Shown here: one piece after another, positions 40,810 through 50,717 of the stretch
Layout: the number at the start of each line of letters is the position of its first letter
Position numbering within the stretch: position 1 is the stretch's first letter
Notes under the pieces: generated by a model
Database searches by the model: none
The model's input: only the letters and a program-made list of their open reading frames with translations
Told to the model about the DNA's origin: nothing
Program-made: the position numbers and the translations under genes
Source of the DNA: Dehalobacter sp. DCA
GTDB taxonomy: Bacteria > Bacillota > Desulfitobacteriia > Desulfitobacteriales > Syntrophobotulaceae
Reading direction: 5' to 3'
Length of the DNA stretch: 64,000 nt
NCBI RefSeq assembly: GCF_000305775.1
Contig: NC_018866.1
Span: 1,891,001-1,955,000 of the forward strand

Positions 40810-43293
40810 TTAGACCTTTTCCAGTTTCTTTCTGCCCTTTTTCTTGACGGCAGCGGGTTTCACAAAAACGACTTCTTTGTCGGAAAGTTCGACCTTAATC
40901 GTATCGCCTGCGTTATAAGTTCCTTCAAGAATCTTTTCAGACAGGGGATCCTCAATCATTTTTTGGATGGCCCTCCGTAAAGGACGCGCCCCATAAGTCG
41001 GATCATTACCCTCTTCTGCCAGATGCTCCAGAACCTCATCATCCAGGACCAGTTCAAGTTCCTGCTCTTTTAGTCGTTTGCTGACATCCTTGATCAGGAT
41101 TTTGGTAATCTTCACAAGATCGTCTTGCTTGAGCGGATGGAATACCACCATTTCATCCACTCTGTTCAAAAATTCCGGACGAAAAGTCTTCTTAAGTTCC
41201 TCCATGATCCTGGAACTCATGGATTTATATTCGCTTTCTTCGCTTCTTCCGGAGACAAAACCCAGAGATTCTTTTTTTAGGAAAGAAGCTCCGACGTTGG
41301 ACGTCATAATCAATACGCAGTTGCGAAAATCCACAAGCCTTCCCTTAGAGTCCGTGAGCCTGCCGTCTTCCAGTACCTGCAGCAGAATATTAAACACTTC
41401 AGGATGGGCCTTCTCTATTTCGTCAAACAGAATGACGCTGTATGGTTTCCTGCGGACCGCCTCCGTAAGCTGACCACCTTCATCATGACCGACATATCCC
41501 GGAGGCGAACCTACCATCCTGGATACGGCATGCTTTTCCATATATTCGGACATATCAACTCTGATCAGCGAATTTTCATCCCCAAACAGAGATTCAGCCA
41601 AGGACCTCGCCAGCTGGGTTTTTCCGACTCCTGTCGGTCCGAGGAAGATAAACGAACCAATGGGCCGCTTAGGGTCTTTGAGTCCCGCCCTGGCCCGTCT
41701 GATCGAACGGGCAACAGCCGTGACCGCCTCATCCTGTCCGATCACGCTCTCATGCAGAAGGGATTCCAGTTTCAAAAGTCTGAAGCTTTCTCCTTCTTCA
41801 AGTTTATTCACTGGGACTCCTGTCCAGCTCGATACGATTCCGGAGATATCCTCTGGCCCCACGACCATCCGGTCCTTTTCTCGGCTTTCCTCCCAGTTCT
41901 TACGAATCTCGCTGAGCTTTTCGCGTTTCTTTTGCTCTTCGTCTCTGATTTCGGCGGCTTTTTCGAATTCCTGCCTTTTTACGGCTGCTTCTTTTTCTTT
42001 CTTCAGATTTTCGATTTCTTCCTCCAGCTCTTTCAAATCCGACGGTGCCGTAAAACTGTGAATGCGAACTCTGGATGCAGCCTCATCAATTAAATCGATG
42101 GCTTTATCGGGCAAAAATCTGTCGGAAATATACCTGTCGGACAAGCGCGCTGCCACATCAATCGCCTCATCGGATATCTTCACCCTGTGATGGGCTTCAT
42201 ACTTGTCCCTTAAGCCCTTCAGAATGGCCACGGTTTCCTCAACTGTAGGCTCTCCTACCTTAATCGGTTGAAAACGTCTTTCCAAGGCTGGATCACGTTC
42301 AATATGCTTACGGTATTCATCGAGCGTCGTTGCTCCGATACATTGCATTTCTCCTCTGGCCAGGGCCGGTTTCAGAATATTGGCTGCGTCAATGGCTCCT
42401 TCGGCAGCCCCCGCTCCGATCAGGGTATGAAGTTCGTCGATGAAGACGACCACGTTGCCCGCCAGCCGGATTTCTTCCATGACTTTTTTCATTCTCTCTT
42501 CAAATTCACCACGATATTTTGTCCCTGCTACCATCGAAGAAAGATCGAGTGTCACAACCCGTTTATCGACAAGTATCTCCGGCACTTGGTTGTTAACAAT
42601 CCTTTGGGCCAAACCCTCGGCGATGGCCGTTTTTCCGACCCCGGGTTCTCCAATCAATACAGGGTTATTCTTCGTCCGGCGGCTCAGTACCTGAATGACT
42701 CTTTCAATCTCATTTCCCCGGCCGACGACGGGGTCAAGCTTCCCTTCAGCGGCCATAACCGTCAAGTCCCGTCCGAACTCGTTTAAAGTCGGTGTTCCAC
42801 CTGCCTGTCCGGGTTTGCTGTTATTCGCGGCGGAACTTCCGGGCATTGATGTGCCTTCGGTTTCTCCTCCCAGGAGCTCTACAACCTGCTCCCATATTTT
42901 TTCCGGACTGATCTTAAGATCCGCCAGGACTCTCGCAGCAATTCCTTCTCCCTCAATGATCAGGCCAAGCAGAATGTGCTCGGTTCCGATATAATTGACC
43001 CCCTGGCGTTGAGCCTCTTCGGTGGCAAGCTGAATCACGCGCTTCACTCGCGGAGACAATCCGACCTCTCCGCTGATAGGGGTTCCTACGCCAATGATCT
43101 GGGTAATCTTTGCGCTTACCTTGTCAGGATCCAATCCAATCCCGGTCAGCGCCTTCGCGGCAACTCCTTCTCCTTCTTCAATCAAAGCCAAAAGAAAATG
43201 CTCAGTCCCTATAATCTTATGGCCCATGCGTTTGGCAATCGCCTCAGCAAGCATAAATACTTTTTCTGCCTTTTGCGTAAATTTTCTTGACAT
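40810..43293 (-). CDS. clpC: ATP-dependent Clp protease ATPase subunit ClpC
   Basis: An 827-residue Hsp100 unfoldase that feeds ClpP and, in Bacillus, degrades arginine-phosphorylated proteins. Two Clp N-repeats (residues 1-145), a first AAA domain ([25 protein letters not shown]), a UvrB-like coiled middle domain, and a second AAA domain ([25 protein letters not shown]) are clear. The operon with McsB and McsA fits the arginine phosphorylation system. Confidence 0.97.
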   Translation of the reverse strand: MSRKFTQKAEKVFMLAEAIAKRMGHKIIGTEHFLLALIEEGEGVAAKALTGIGLDPDKVSAKITQIIGVGTPISGEVGLSPRVKRVIQLATEEAQRQGVNYIGTEHILLGLIIEGEGIAARVLADLKISPEKIWEQVVELLGGETEGTSMPGSSAANNSKPGQAGGTPTLNEFGRDLTVMAAEGKLDPVVGRGNEIERVIQVLSRRTKNNPVLIGEPGVGKTAIAEGLAQRIVNNQVPEILVDKRVVTLDLSSMVAGTKYRGEFEERMKKVMEEIRLAGNVVVFIDELHTLIGAGAAEGAIDAANILKPALARGEMQCIGATTLDEYRKHIERDPALERRFQPIKVGEPTVEETVAILKGLRDKYEAHHRVKISDEAIDVAARLSDRYISDRFLPDKAIDLIDEAASRVRIHSFTAPSDLKELEEEIENLKKEKEAAVKRQEFEKAAEIRDEEQKKREKLSEIRKNWEESREKDRMVVGPEDISGIVSSWTGVPVNKLEEGESFRLLKLESLLHESVIGQDEAVTAVARSIRRARAGLKDPKRPIGSFIFLGPTGVGKTQLARSLAESLFGDENSLIRVDMSEYMEKHAVSRMVGSPPGYVGHDEGGQLTEAVRRKPYSVILFDEIEKAHPEVFNILLQVLEDGRLTDSKGRLVDFRNCVLIMTSNVGASFLKKESLGFVSGRSEESEYKSMSSRIMEELKKTFRPEFLNRVDEMVVFHPLKQDDLVKITKILIKDVSKRLKEQELELVLDDEVLEHLAEEGNDPTYGARPLRRAIQKMIEDPLSEKILEGTYNAGDTIKVELSDKEVVFVKPAAVKKKGRKKLEKV

Positions 43294-43324
43294 TTTGATC
43301 CTTCCTTTCCAAACCTATCGGCGT

Positions 43325-44392
43325 TTAATTTACATTCTCGCTCATTTTGTGATGGTAGATTCCACGCACAAAATTAGCTCTTTCTGCGTTAATATGATAA
43401 GCATCCAGCTGCTTATTGAGATTATATTGCAGACATCCCTGCATTGAGTTGATCAAGACAGATACGAAACCTGCAGAAACTCTAGATAAAATGCCCATAT
43501 CAATGCCCAACCGATCCTCCGATAGAAGTGAATAGATCTCTTCCGTTTCAAGGATCCTGACATTTTCCAAAGTCCCCCGGGCCCTCCATACTTTGTCTTC
43601 GACGATAAGCGGAGATTCTTTGCGAATAACTTCCCGCATCTGGACTTCCCGTTCTATCAGCTGCCGCGTCACCGCATCAAGATGCGTCAAGGTGTCCTCT
43701 TCACTCTTACCTAAAGTAACCTGGTTGGATATCTGAAAGATATTTCCGAAGGGCCTGGAGCCTTCACCGTACAGACCGCGTACTGCCAACCCAAGCGAAG
43801 TCAGGGCACCCAGAACCTGCTGGACCTGATTGGTCAGCACCAAGGCCGGTAAGTGAACCATCACGGATACTCTCAGGCCGGTTCCAACATTGGTGGGGCA
43901 AGTCGTCAAATAGCCAAGCTTTTCTTTATAAGCAATATCCAGATGCGCTTCCAGATGATCATCGACCAATCCTGCAAGATGCCAAGCTTCCCTGAGGCTG
44001 TTCCCCGGCATCAGCACCTGAATTCTCAGGTGATCTTCTTCATTGACCATGACTGCAATTTTATGGCTTTCGGACAAGGCCAGACCGCGTGCATATTCAG
44101 TCTCGTTAAAACCCGGGCTGACCAGATGCTTTTCAATCAGTACCTTCTTCTCCACCGGAATAAGCATTTTCAATGGAATATAAACAAGCTTTTCCCCTTC
44201 AGCGGTAAAACCGTCCAGAACGCCGGAAATCTGTGCTTCAATTTTTTCGGCATCATCATGGGTCATTACGTGAGGGAAAGGATTGTCCGCGATATTTCTG
44301 GCCAGTCTGATCCTGGAACTCAGTACAATCGGAATGTCCGGGGTATCCTTCATCCAGAAGCTGTCTTTGGCAAGCAGTTCCCGATAAGTCAT
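43325..44392 (-). CDS. mcsB: Protein arginine kinase McsB
   Basis: A 355-residue kinase of the phosphagen kinase fold that phosphorylates arginines and marks proteins for ClpCP. SSRIRLARNIADNPFPH near the N-terminus and CPTNVGTGLRVSVMVHLPAL in the centre are diagnostic of nucleotide binding and catalysis. It overlaps mcsA by 4 bases (ATGA). Confidence 0.95.
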   Translation of the reverse strand: MTYRELLAKDSFWMKDTPDIPIVLSSRIRLARNIADNPFPHVMTHDDAEKIEAQISGVLDGFTAEGEKLVYIPLKMLIPVEKKVLIEKHLVSPGFNETEYARGLALSESHKIAVMVNEEDHLRIQVLMPGNSLREAWHLAGLVDDHLEAHLDIAYKEKLGYLTTCPTNVGTGLRVSVMVHLPALVLTNQVQQVLGALTSLGLAVRGLYGEGSRPFGNIFQISNQVTLGKSEEDTLTHLDAVTRQLIEREVQMREVIRKESPLIVEDKVWRARGTLENVRILETEEIYSLLSEDRLGIDMGILSRVSAGFVSVLINSMQGCLQYNLNKQLDAYHINAERANFVRGIYHHKMSENVN

Positions 44393-44913
44393 TTGCTCTC
44401 ACCTCCGACAGTATTCTCCATTTCTTTAATCCGGTCTCTTAATATAGCTGCCTCTTCAAACTTTTCTGCTTTTACTAGCTCCAAGAGTTGTTCTTTCAAT
44501 TTGACTATTTCCTGTTTGTTTCGGAACGAAGCGCCTCGTCTTGCCGGCACCTTCCCGACATGCATCCCTCTTCCATGGATCCGGCGCAGGAGCATTTCCA
44601 TTTGGGGCTCAAATTCATCGTAACATTTACTACAGCCCATTTTCCCGGCTTGCTGTATCTGGGAAAAAGTTCTTCCGCACCCGGGACATTTCCCGGGCTG
44701 GCTGTCTACGATCGTCTGATCATACTGTCCTGCCGGATTTACCCCAAATAATGCCTGTAAAAAATCCGATACCATGCCAGGGTAGAGATTGAAGCCGGTA
44801 CCAGGCGCTTTCTGCGCACATTCCTGGCAAAGATGAAGCTGCGCCGCCTGTCCATTAATGATTTTGGTCAGATGAACCACAGCCTCCCGTTGTTGACAGT
44901 TCTGACAAAGCAT
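44389..44913 (-). CDS. mcsA: McsB activator McsA
   Basis: A 174-residue zinc protein that activates McsB. Paired cysteines (LCQNCQQ, LCQECAQ, CPGCG, CSKCY) form two zinc-finger-like sites, and a UvrB/UvrC motif ends the protein (KAEKFEEAAILRDRIKEME). The ATG at 44911-44913 has GGAGGG 5 bases upstream. Confidence 0.94.
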   Translation of the reverse strand: MLCQNCQQREAVVHLTKIINGQAAQLHLCQECAQKAPGTGFNLYPGMVSDFLQALFGVNPAGQYDQTIVDSQPGKCPGCGRTFSQIQQAGKMGCSKCYDEFEPQMEMLLRRIHGRGMHVGKVPARRGASFRNKQEIVKLKEQLLELVKAEKFEEAAILRDRIKEMENTVGGESK

Positions 44914-44927
44914 TGCTATCCCTCCGA

Positions 44928-45401
44928 TCAATCATTAACATCGTCCCTGCACATATTCGCCAGTATTTCTTTCATCATACGGGCCCTAAGCGTAGAAGGC
45001 AAATTCGTCACTCCAACCAAAAGCCGGTCGGAAAAAATCGTTTTTACCAGGATTGCTTCTCTTTTGGTGAACAGATCTTCTTCTCTGAGTCTGTCCACAA
45101 GATTGTTGGCCCGATCCTGGGAAAGGTCATCCCCAATGAGTTCCGACATGAGTCTCTGGAATTTACCCTCAGGATCAAGTCCCAGCCTAACAATCCTTAA
45201 ATAACCGCCGCCGCCTCTTCTGCTTTCAACAAGATAGCCGCGTTCTGCGGTAAACCTCGTTGTAAGAACATAGTTAATCTGGGAAGGAGCACATGAAAAG
45301 AAATCAGCAAGATAACCTCTTTGCAGGACAATGTACCCAACTTCGGCCTGCTCTATAATCTTTTTGAGGTACTCCTCGATTCTGTCCGCCAAATTACTCA
45401 T
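44928..45401 (-). CDS. ctsR: Class III stress repressor CtsR
   Basis: A 157-residue repressor of clp genes. The N-terminal winged helix has FFSCAPSQINYVLTTRFT and the glycine-rich wing RRGGGGYLRIVR, which senses heat in Bacillus. I use the second ATG (MSNLADRIEEYL), which has better spacing from AAGGA. Its own operator lies 23 bases upstream, so it is autoregulated. Confidence 0.96.
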   Translation of the reverse strand: MSNLADRIEEYLKKIIEQAEVGYIVLQRGYLADFFSCAPSQINYVLTTRFTAERGYLVESRRGGGGYLRIVRLGLDPEGKFQRLMSELIGDDLSQDRANNLVDRLREEDLFTKREAILVKTIFSDRLLVGVTNLPSTLRARMMKEILANMCRDDVND

Positions 45402-45423
45402 CGTCATCCATCCTTATTTTAAT

Positions 45424-45458
45424 GTTGACCTTTGCTGACTTTATGACCTTTTTTGACC
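45424..45458 (-). promoter_or_regulatory. CtsR operator
   Basis: On the minus strand GGTCAAA-AAA-GGTCATA (45442-45458) matches the CtsR direct-repeat heptamer with a 3-base gap. A third half-site, GGTCAAC, lies at 45424-45430. It sits between the promoter and ctsR, where binding would block transcription. Confidence 0.85.
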
Positions 45459-45467
45459 TTTGTAACT

Positions 45468-45496
45468 ATTTTACCCCTTTTTGATGATTTTGAAAA
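45468..45496 (-). promoter_or_regulatory. Promoter of the ctsR-mcsA-mcsB-clpC-radA operon
   Basis: On the minus strand TTTTCA (45491-45496) and TAAAAT (45468-45473) are 17 bases apart, directly upstream of the CtsR operator. Confidence 0.65.
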
Positions 45497-45510
45497 CTAT
45501 TTTATTTAAA

Positions 45511-45536
45511 AAAACCTATCCGAAGATAGGTTTTTA
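45511..45536 (-). terminator. Terminator of the acidic membrane protein gene
   Basis: AAAACCTATC-CGAA-GATAGGTTTT is a 10-bp stem including the A/T flanks, followed on the minus strand by T residues. It isolates the ctsR promoter from the upstream gene. Confidence 0.8.
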
Positions 45537-45586
45537 TGCTCGCTGACTACAAAAAATTCAACATTGCTGTACTTAACGAAAAGTCC

Positions 45587-46369
45587 TCAATCGCTGATAA
45601 AGAAATACCACAAACCGAAGGTGACCGCTGCAACAATCACAACAAAAATAACAAGCTTTAGTCCACCAAAGCCGCTTTTCTGTTCGAACTCAAAATCTAG
45701 GTCATCGTCATCGTCCGCACTCGGGTCATTTTTACTGTTCATGATATAACTATTTAAATCAGAAAAGCGGCTTCTTTCTTCCGCCCCTACTTCTGTTTCC
45801 TCCAGAGTGCCCGGTCTTTTCGGGATCATAGCGGTATCTTCTGCGTTGTAGGCTTCATCAGCTTTATTCAAATCATCCGCTGCCTCAGTATCAGCAAGCG
45901 GGCTGAAGCTGTTCGGACTTGTTTCCGCCGGATTTTTCATTTCGCTCATATGCTCTATTCCATTAAAATCATCTTCCAGGGAAGCCGCTTGGGAGATAAA
46001 CAGTCTTTGCAGTTCATCCTGCCCCGAATTTTGATCACCAAGCAAAATCGTTCTGATCTCCTCATTGTCTTCATCCGAATCTCCGGCAAAAACAGGACCT
46101 GCTTCCGCTTGATCCTCTTCCGGAGACTTCCCGGCCGTCCGGCCATATTCTCCGTTGTTCTGGTCAAATTCCCCGGTGTTCTGGTCATACTCGTCAATAT
46201 CACCGTCATTAATATCAGCCTCATCTTCAAGACTAAACTGCCTTCTGATGCTTTCCGCATTTTCTTCGGACAGTTTGGGCTCTATATCTTTCCAATACAA
46301 GCCTCCCTCCAACAACTGCCGGAGTTCCTCAGGATCAAGCCAAATCTCTTTTTTCTTATCATTTTTCAT
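45587..46369 (-). CDS. Acidic, C-terminally anchored membrane protein of unknown function
   Basis: Not recognised. The 260-residue protein has a short conserved-looking N-terminus (KEIWLDPEELRQLLEGGLYW), a long acidic low-complexity body rich in Glu, Asp and Asn with near-repeats such as GEFDQNNGEYG, and one hydrophobic helix at the extreme C-terminus (about residues 237-257). That suggests a tail-anchored protein with a large cytoplasmic acidic domain. GGGGG lies 9 bases before the ATG. Confidence 0.65.
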   Translation of the reverse strand: MKNDKKKEIWLDPEELRQLLEGGLYWKDIEPKLSEENAESIRRQFSLEDEADINDGDIDEYDQNTGEFDQNNGEYGRTAGKSPEEDQAEAGPVFAGDSDEDNEEIRTILLGDQNSGQDELQRLFISQAASLEDDFNGIEHMSEMKNPAETSPNSFSPLADTEAADDLNKADEAYNAEDTAMIPKRPGTLEETEVGAEERSRFSDLNSYIMNSKNDPSADDDDDLDFEFEQKSGFGGLKLVIFVVIVAAVTFGLWYFFISD

Positions 46370-46543
46370 TCTTATATTTCCCCCACAGGTTGAAAATTCA
46401 GTCGATTAAAGTATTATTTAGTAGTTCTACAAAGAAATTATTTATCCTTCGTACCGTATTTCCCAATTTAGATAAAATTTGCATCTTCTCTTTTTCAGGA
46501 TAAAATAGGATTAATAACTTTGATTAGAGAAAGAAGGAACCAT

Positions 46544-47146
46544 ATGCCGTCTCTTTATCCGGAATTTAAGTTTTGTCCCGTGTGTTCTGCCGCACTGGAG
46601 TATAAACTAATTGAAGACAAAAAGAGGCAAAGCTGCCCGGCCTGTGACTATATCCACTGGGGGGAATACTCCCTGGGCGTAGGCGGTCTTTTGCTTCAAG
46701 ACGACAAAGTACTCCTCGTCCAAAGAGCGCATAACCCCGGTAAAGGAAGATGGACCATTCCCGGCGGCTATGTAGAACAGAATGAAAAAATTACCCAAGC
46801 GGTTGTCAGGGAAGTCCGTGAGGAAACCGGCATCCTGTCGAAGCCTGTAAGCATTCTGGCAGTCCGCGATTACCCTGAAGATATCCCGAACGTGAAACAC
46901 AATATTTATATTGTCTTCTTTCTTCGCGGTCTGGGCGGTCAATTAAAACATGATCCGGTCGAGGTAATCCAGGCCGGTTTCTACTCGCTCGAAGATTGTC
47001 GTAATTTACCTATCGCCCCGATGAGTCTTGAAGTGATCACAAAAGCAATCGAACACACCGGAAAAGAAAATCCTTTCCCAGGACTAATTCACAAAGAAGG
47101 AGTCCCTGTATTTGGTGCGCTTTCCGAACTATTCACTTTAATCTAA
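46544..47146 (+). CDS. NUDIX hydrolase with N-terminal zinc ribbon
   Basis: A 200-residue protein. A zinc ribbon (FCPVC and SCPACDY) precedes a NUDIX domain with the box GGYVEQNEKITQ followed by REVREETG, complete with the catalytic glutamates. Such proteins often hydrolyse NAD(H) or ADP-ribose-type substrates; the exact one is unknown. The ATG at 46544 follows AGAAGGA; an upstream TTG is less likely. Confidence 0.88.
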   Translation: MPSLYPEFKFCPVCSAALEYKLIEDKKRQSCPACDYIHWGEYSLGVGGLLLQDDKVLLVQRAHNPGKGRWTIPGGYVEQNEKITQAVVREVREETGILSKPVSILAVRDYPEDIPNVKHNIYIVFFLRGLGGQLKHDPVEVIQAGFYSLEDCRNLPIAPMSLEVITKAIEHTGKENPFPGLIHKEGVPVFGALSELFTLI

Positions 47147-47231
47147 AAATAATTAAATTTAGGGTTAACCGTGGTACTGATTATTAAGGGATATTTTACA
47201 ATAAGTAAAATATCCCTCCCTGTCACAAACT

Positions 47232-47660
47232 ATGATCATGCTAAAACGATATTTAATTTACGGGCTGATGGGCTGGAGCCTCGAAATAATCTGGACAGGA
47301 CTTGATTCTCTTATTCACGGGGATTTTCGGCTAATGGGCTTTACCAACCTTTGGATGTTTTTTATATATGGTTCCGCTGCTATTCTTGAACCTTTACACG
47401 ATTTAATTTCAGGATGGAGGTGGCCTTTGAGGGGACTCGTTTGGCTCACAGCAATCTGGGGGATAGAATATTTTAGCGGTCTGTTTCTACTTAAAATTCT
47501 GGGGGTCTATCCTTGGCGGTATACGGATCCGCTGGCGATAAACGGACTCATTACACTCAGCTATGCCCCGGTATGGTTTATCGGCGGCCTTCTCTTTGAG
47601 CGGGTTCACCGTAAACTTGATGCTTTCGTTATACTCACAAACAGATATTCAGAAAGGTAA
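47232..47660 (+). CDS. Small four-helix membrane protein (putative ABC-transporter type IV/CmpB family)
   Basis: A 142-residue protein with about four hydrophobic helices. The YGLMGWSLEIIWTG start, LMGFTNLWMFFIYG and the WRYTDPLAINGLITLSYAPVW-like end fit the putative ABC transporter type IV (CmpB) family found in Firmicutes. No ATPase is adjacent, so transport is doubtful. The ribosome binding site is weak. Confidence 0.6.
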   Translation: MIMLKRYLIYGLMGWSLEIIWTGLDSLIHGDFRLMGFTNLWMFFIYGSAAILEPLHDLISGWRWPLRGLVWLTAIWGIEYFSGLFLLKILGVYPWRYTDPLAINGLITLSYAPVWFIGGLLFERVHRKLDAFVILTNRYSER

Positions 47661-47718
47661 ACGGTAAACAAGCTCAAGGACATACCCATATAATGATGCC
47701 TGGATGTGTATGCCTGGG

Positions 47719-49944
47719 TTATTCTGAGAGGATTTTTGCTAATTCTTCGGGGGTATTTACAGGCTCCCTGCAAGCAAAATCCCTGCAGACGTAAACCGAT
47801 AGGTCCCTACCGACAGGGTAATCATCCATTCTTGGGATTAACTGTCCTAACGAACCGTCATTGTAGGCCACTGCAGCATATGGATGAAAATCCTTAAAAA
47901 TGGCGGTCTGCATTTTTTCTAGCGTTTGATTAGCGGAAGATCCCGATAATACCAGTTCCTCGCCTTGATTTAAGGCGTATTGGATCGCCTGAAGGAAAGC
48001 TGTGTATCCCGGAGGATAGTCTTCAACAGTCGTCCGGAATGAATTGATTTGTTTTTCAGCCCGTTCTTGCCATTTTGACAGTCCGGTAAGTCTCCACAGC
48101 CTCCCTAGATTGCAGGCGCTCATTGAGTTCCCGGAAGGCATTGCACCGTCATAGATCTCCTTAGGCCTGAGTAGCAGTTCCTCAGCATCACAACCGGTAA
48201 AATAATATCCCCCGTTCGTTTCATCCCGGAACAGTTTTTCCTGCTCTTCCTGAAGAAATATCGCCTGCTCCAGGTATTCTGTTTTTCCGCACGCCGTATA
48301 GAGTTCCAGCAACCCGTGAACAAGAAAAGCATAATCATCGAGATAACCGGGAATACCTGCTTCCCCCTCCCTGTACCTGGCGAGCAGTCTGCCGCGGGAA
48401 TCAAACATCTTGTCTCTGATAAAACCTGCGGCATTTTCTGCGGTTAGAAGAAGACTCTTTTTATCATTTTCCCAAGAGAGATCACCTGAGAGCACCTGCA
48501 CTCCTTTGGCTAAAGCCCCAATCATCAAACCATTCCAGGAAACCAGGATCTTATCATCTTTAGCCGGACGAACCCTTTTCTCTCTTGCTGAAAACAGAAT
48601 GGTATTACAAATGTCCAACATCTCGCCCAGTTCGTCTCCAGTCAGACTATAGCGGGAAGTGAGGTCCCCAACACCGACATGAAAGATGCGTGAAGGAATA
48701 TTTTTTCCTTCATAATTACCTTCATCCGTTATGCCATACGCATCACAATAGATATCCGCCACTTCTTCCTTTTGCTTAGAAAGAGGTTTAAATCCGTTTT
48801 TAAGCTCTCTTTCTTTTTGAAGGGATTCAATTCCATCCTGGAGTGTTTTTCTAATCTCATCTTTGGACCAAAGATAGTATTTGCCCTCCTCCCCTTCAGA
48901 GTCGGCATCTTCCGCACTGTAAAAGCCTCCTTCCGCAGAAGTCATATCGCGCAGAACATACCCGAATATATTTTGCGCAACCCGGCGGTATTTTTGGTTT
49001 TTCGTCCGCTGATAAGCTTCTAAATAGACAAGGGCCAGACCGGCGTTGTCATAGAGCATCTTTTCAAAATGAGGAACCAGCCAGTAATGGTCTGTGCTAT
49101 AGCGTGCAAAGCCAAACCCGATATGATCGAAGATCCCTCCGTCAGCCATGCTGTCCAATGTTTTTTCAACCATCGCCAGTGCTTTGCTCTGTGGCTCTTC
49201 CATTGAATACCGCAGTAAAAAACCCAGGTTATGGGGAGCCGGGAATTTCGGAGCACTGCCGAATCCCCCGTATTTTGAATCAAACTTGTTTTCCAGCAGT
49301 TCATATCCTTTGCCCAGTAGGGTTTTACCCCAGATAGCTATATCACCGCTGTCTTTTTCTTTCTCTGTAAATGGCAGGGTTTGCTTGTTCTTTGGCACGG
49401 CAGACGTGGCGTTTTTATCCCCACGATAATGCCTGGTAACTGTTTCGTAAAGTTCCGCTGCCGTTTGGATGACTTTATCTTTCTCTGTCTGCCACAGCTC
49501 ACCTACCTGACTCAAAATATCCATGAGACCAGGACGTCCGTAATGGCTGTGTTTTGGGAAATAAGTTCCGGCAAAGAAAGGCTGTTTATCCGGCGTCATC
49601 AGCACTGTCAGCGGCCAGCCCCCTGCTCCGGTCATCACCTGGCAATAGGTCATGTACAGTTGGTCAATATCCGGTCTTTCTTCCCGGTCCACTTTAACCG
49701 GAATATAACTGCGGTTCAGAATTGCGGCGACTTCTTTATCCTCAAATGATTCCCGTTCCATCACATGGCACCAGTGACATGTGGAATAGCCGATGCTTAA
49801 GAATACCGGCTTGTTTTCCTCTTTGGCTTTTTGGAAGGCCTCTTCACCCCAGGGGAACCAATCCACTGGATTCAATGCATGTTGCAACAGGTATGGCGAT
49901 TTTTCCCCTGCCAATCTGTTTGCGTTTCCGTGTACTTCGTTCAT
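47719..49944 (-). CDS. Thioredoxin-like domain protein, YyaL/DUF255 family
   Basis: The 741-residue protein starts with a thioredoxin-like domain ([19 protein letters not shown]; CxxC motif CHWC in [16 protein letters not shown]), followed by an (alpha/alpha)6-barrel-like region related to glycosidase folds ([31 protein letters not shown]). The family is widespread (YyaL in Bacillus, SPATA20 in animals) but its reaction is not well defined. Confidence 0.88.
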   Translation of the reverse strand: MNEVHGNANRLAGEKSPYLLQHALNPVDWFPWGEEAFQKAKEENKPVFLSIGYSTCHWCHVMERESFEDKEVAAILNRSYIPVKVDREERPDIDQLYMTYCQVMTGAGGWPLTVLMTPDKQPFFAGTYFPKHSHYGRPGLMDILSQVGELWQTEKDKVIQTAAELYETVTRHYRGDKNATSAVPKNKQTLPFTEKEKDSGDIAIWGKTLLGKGYELLENKFDSKYGGFGSAPKFPAPHNLGFLLRYSMEEPQSKALAMVEKTLDSMADGGIFDHIGFGFARYSTDHYWLVPHFEKMLYDNAGLALVYLEAYQRTKNQKYRRVAQNIFGYVLRDMTSAEGGFYSAEDADSEGEEGKYYLWSKDEIRKTLQDGIESLQKERELKNGFKPLSKQKEEVADIYCDAYGITDEGNYEGKNIPSRIFHVGVGDLTSRYSLTGDELGEMLDICNTILFSAREKRVRPAKDDKILVSWNGLMIGALAKGVQVLSGDLSWENDKKSLLLTAENAAGFIRDKMFDSRGRLLARYREGEAGIPGYLDDYAFLVHGLLELYTACGKTEYLEQAIFLQEEQEKLFRDETNGGYYFTGCDAEELLLRPKEIYDGAMPSGNSMSACNLGRLWRLTGLSKWQERAEKQINSFRTTVEDYPPGYTAFLQAIQYALNQGEELVLSGSSANQTLEKMQTAIFKDFHPYAAVAYNDGSLGQLIPRMDDYPVGRDLSVYVCRDFACREPVNTPEELAKILSE

Positions 49945-50087
49945 TTGGCATCAACCCCTTTCTTATCGTGTAGCTTTTCTTGTATATTATTTCCCCATTG
50001 AGGTTTTTTATCATTTGATATTAAGCGTGAACAATGCTTTGTACGATGAATATGCTGTTATTACACGAATGAGGAGGAGACAAAAAT

Positions 50088-50717
50088 ATGACGACGATAA
50101 ACTCTAAAGAGTATTGGGACAGCCGGTTTGATGTTAATTGGGAAACGGCGGGGGGAAAGAATCAGACAAGATTTTTCATGAGGATACTGTTGGACAATCT
50201 GCCCGAAGAAGTGTGTAAATACATTAAGGATGAGAGTCCCTTTATCCTGGATTGGGGCTGCGCTCTGGGACAAGGAGCTGAGGAGATTAGCAAAAGATTT
50301 CCAAACGCTCATGTGACCGGTCTGGACTTTTCAGAGATCGCTGTCAAAAAATGCAAAGCTGATTACCCATCCGGCAATTTCCGTTCGGAAATCCTCGATC
50401 CTCAAAAAGATCGCTTTAATGTTATTACCTCCAGCAACTGTCTTGAGCACTTTCCGAACCCGGCTGAAGTATTTGCTCAACATCTCTTAAGTACCGGCCA
50501 ATATTATATACTTCTAGTTCCTTATAATGAAAAGCCTCCAATTTGTCCTGAGCATCAGATTATTCTTTCAGAAAACAGTTTTCCCTTAGAAATCAATGGC
50601 TTTGGGAGATGCTTTTTGAAAATCATAAATTCCCAAGACAAAGGATACTGGTGCGGCCAGCAAATGTTAATGATCTATAAAAGGCTTTCAGCCGCACAAA
50701 ACAATTCAGATCCTTAG
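50088..50717 (+). CDS. Class I SAM-dependent methyltransferase
   Basis: A 209-residue protein with motif I in ILDWGCALGQGAEEI (about residue 52), an acidic motif II in VTGLDFSEIAV, and SSNCLEHFPNP for motif IV. It carries a strong GAGGAGGAG site. Next to two glycosyltransferases, it may methylate a sugar or surface protein, but the substrate is a guess. Its end overlaps the convergent gene by 12 bases. Confidence 0.8.
   Translation: MTTINSKEYWDSRFDVNWETAGGKNQTRFFMRILLDNLPEEVCKYIKDESPFILDWGCALGQGAEEISKRFPNAHVTGLDFSEIAVKKCKADYPSGNFRSEILDPQKDRFNVITSSNCLEHFPNPAEVFAQHLLSTGQYYILLVPYNEKPPICPEHQIILSENSFPLEINGFGRCFLKIINSQDKGYWCGQQMLMIYKRLSAAQNNSDP

Noticed and set aside
41404..42093. Plus-strand open frame opposite clpC
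   Set aside because: Antisense shadow of clpC codon bias, low-complexity and without a ribosome binding site.
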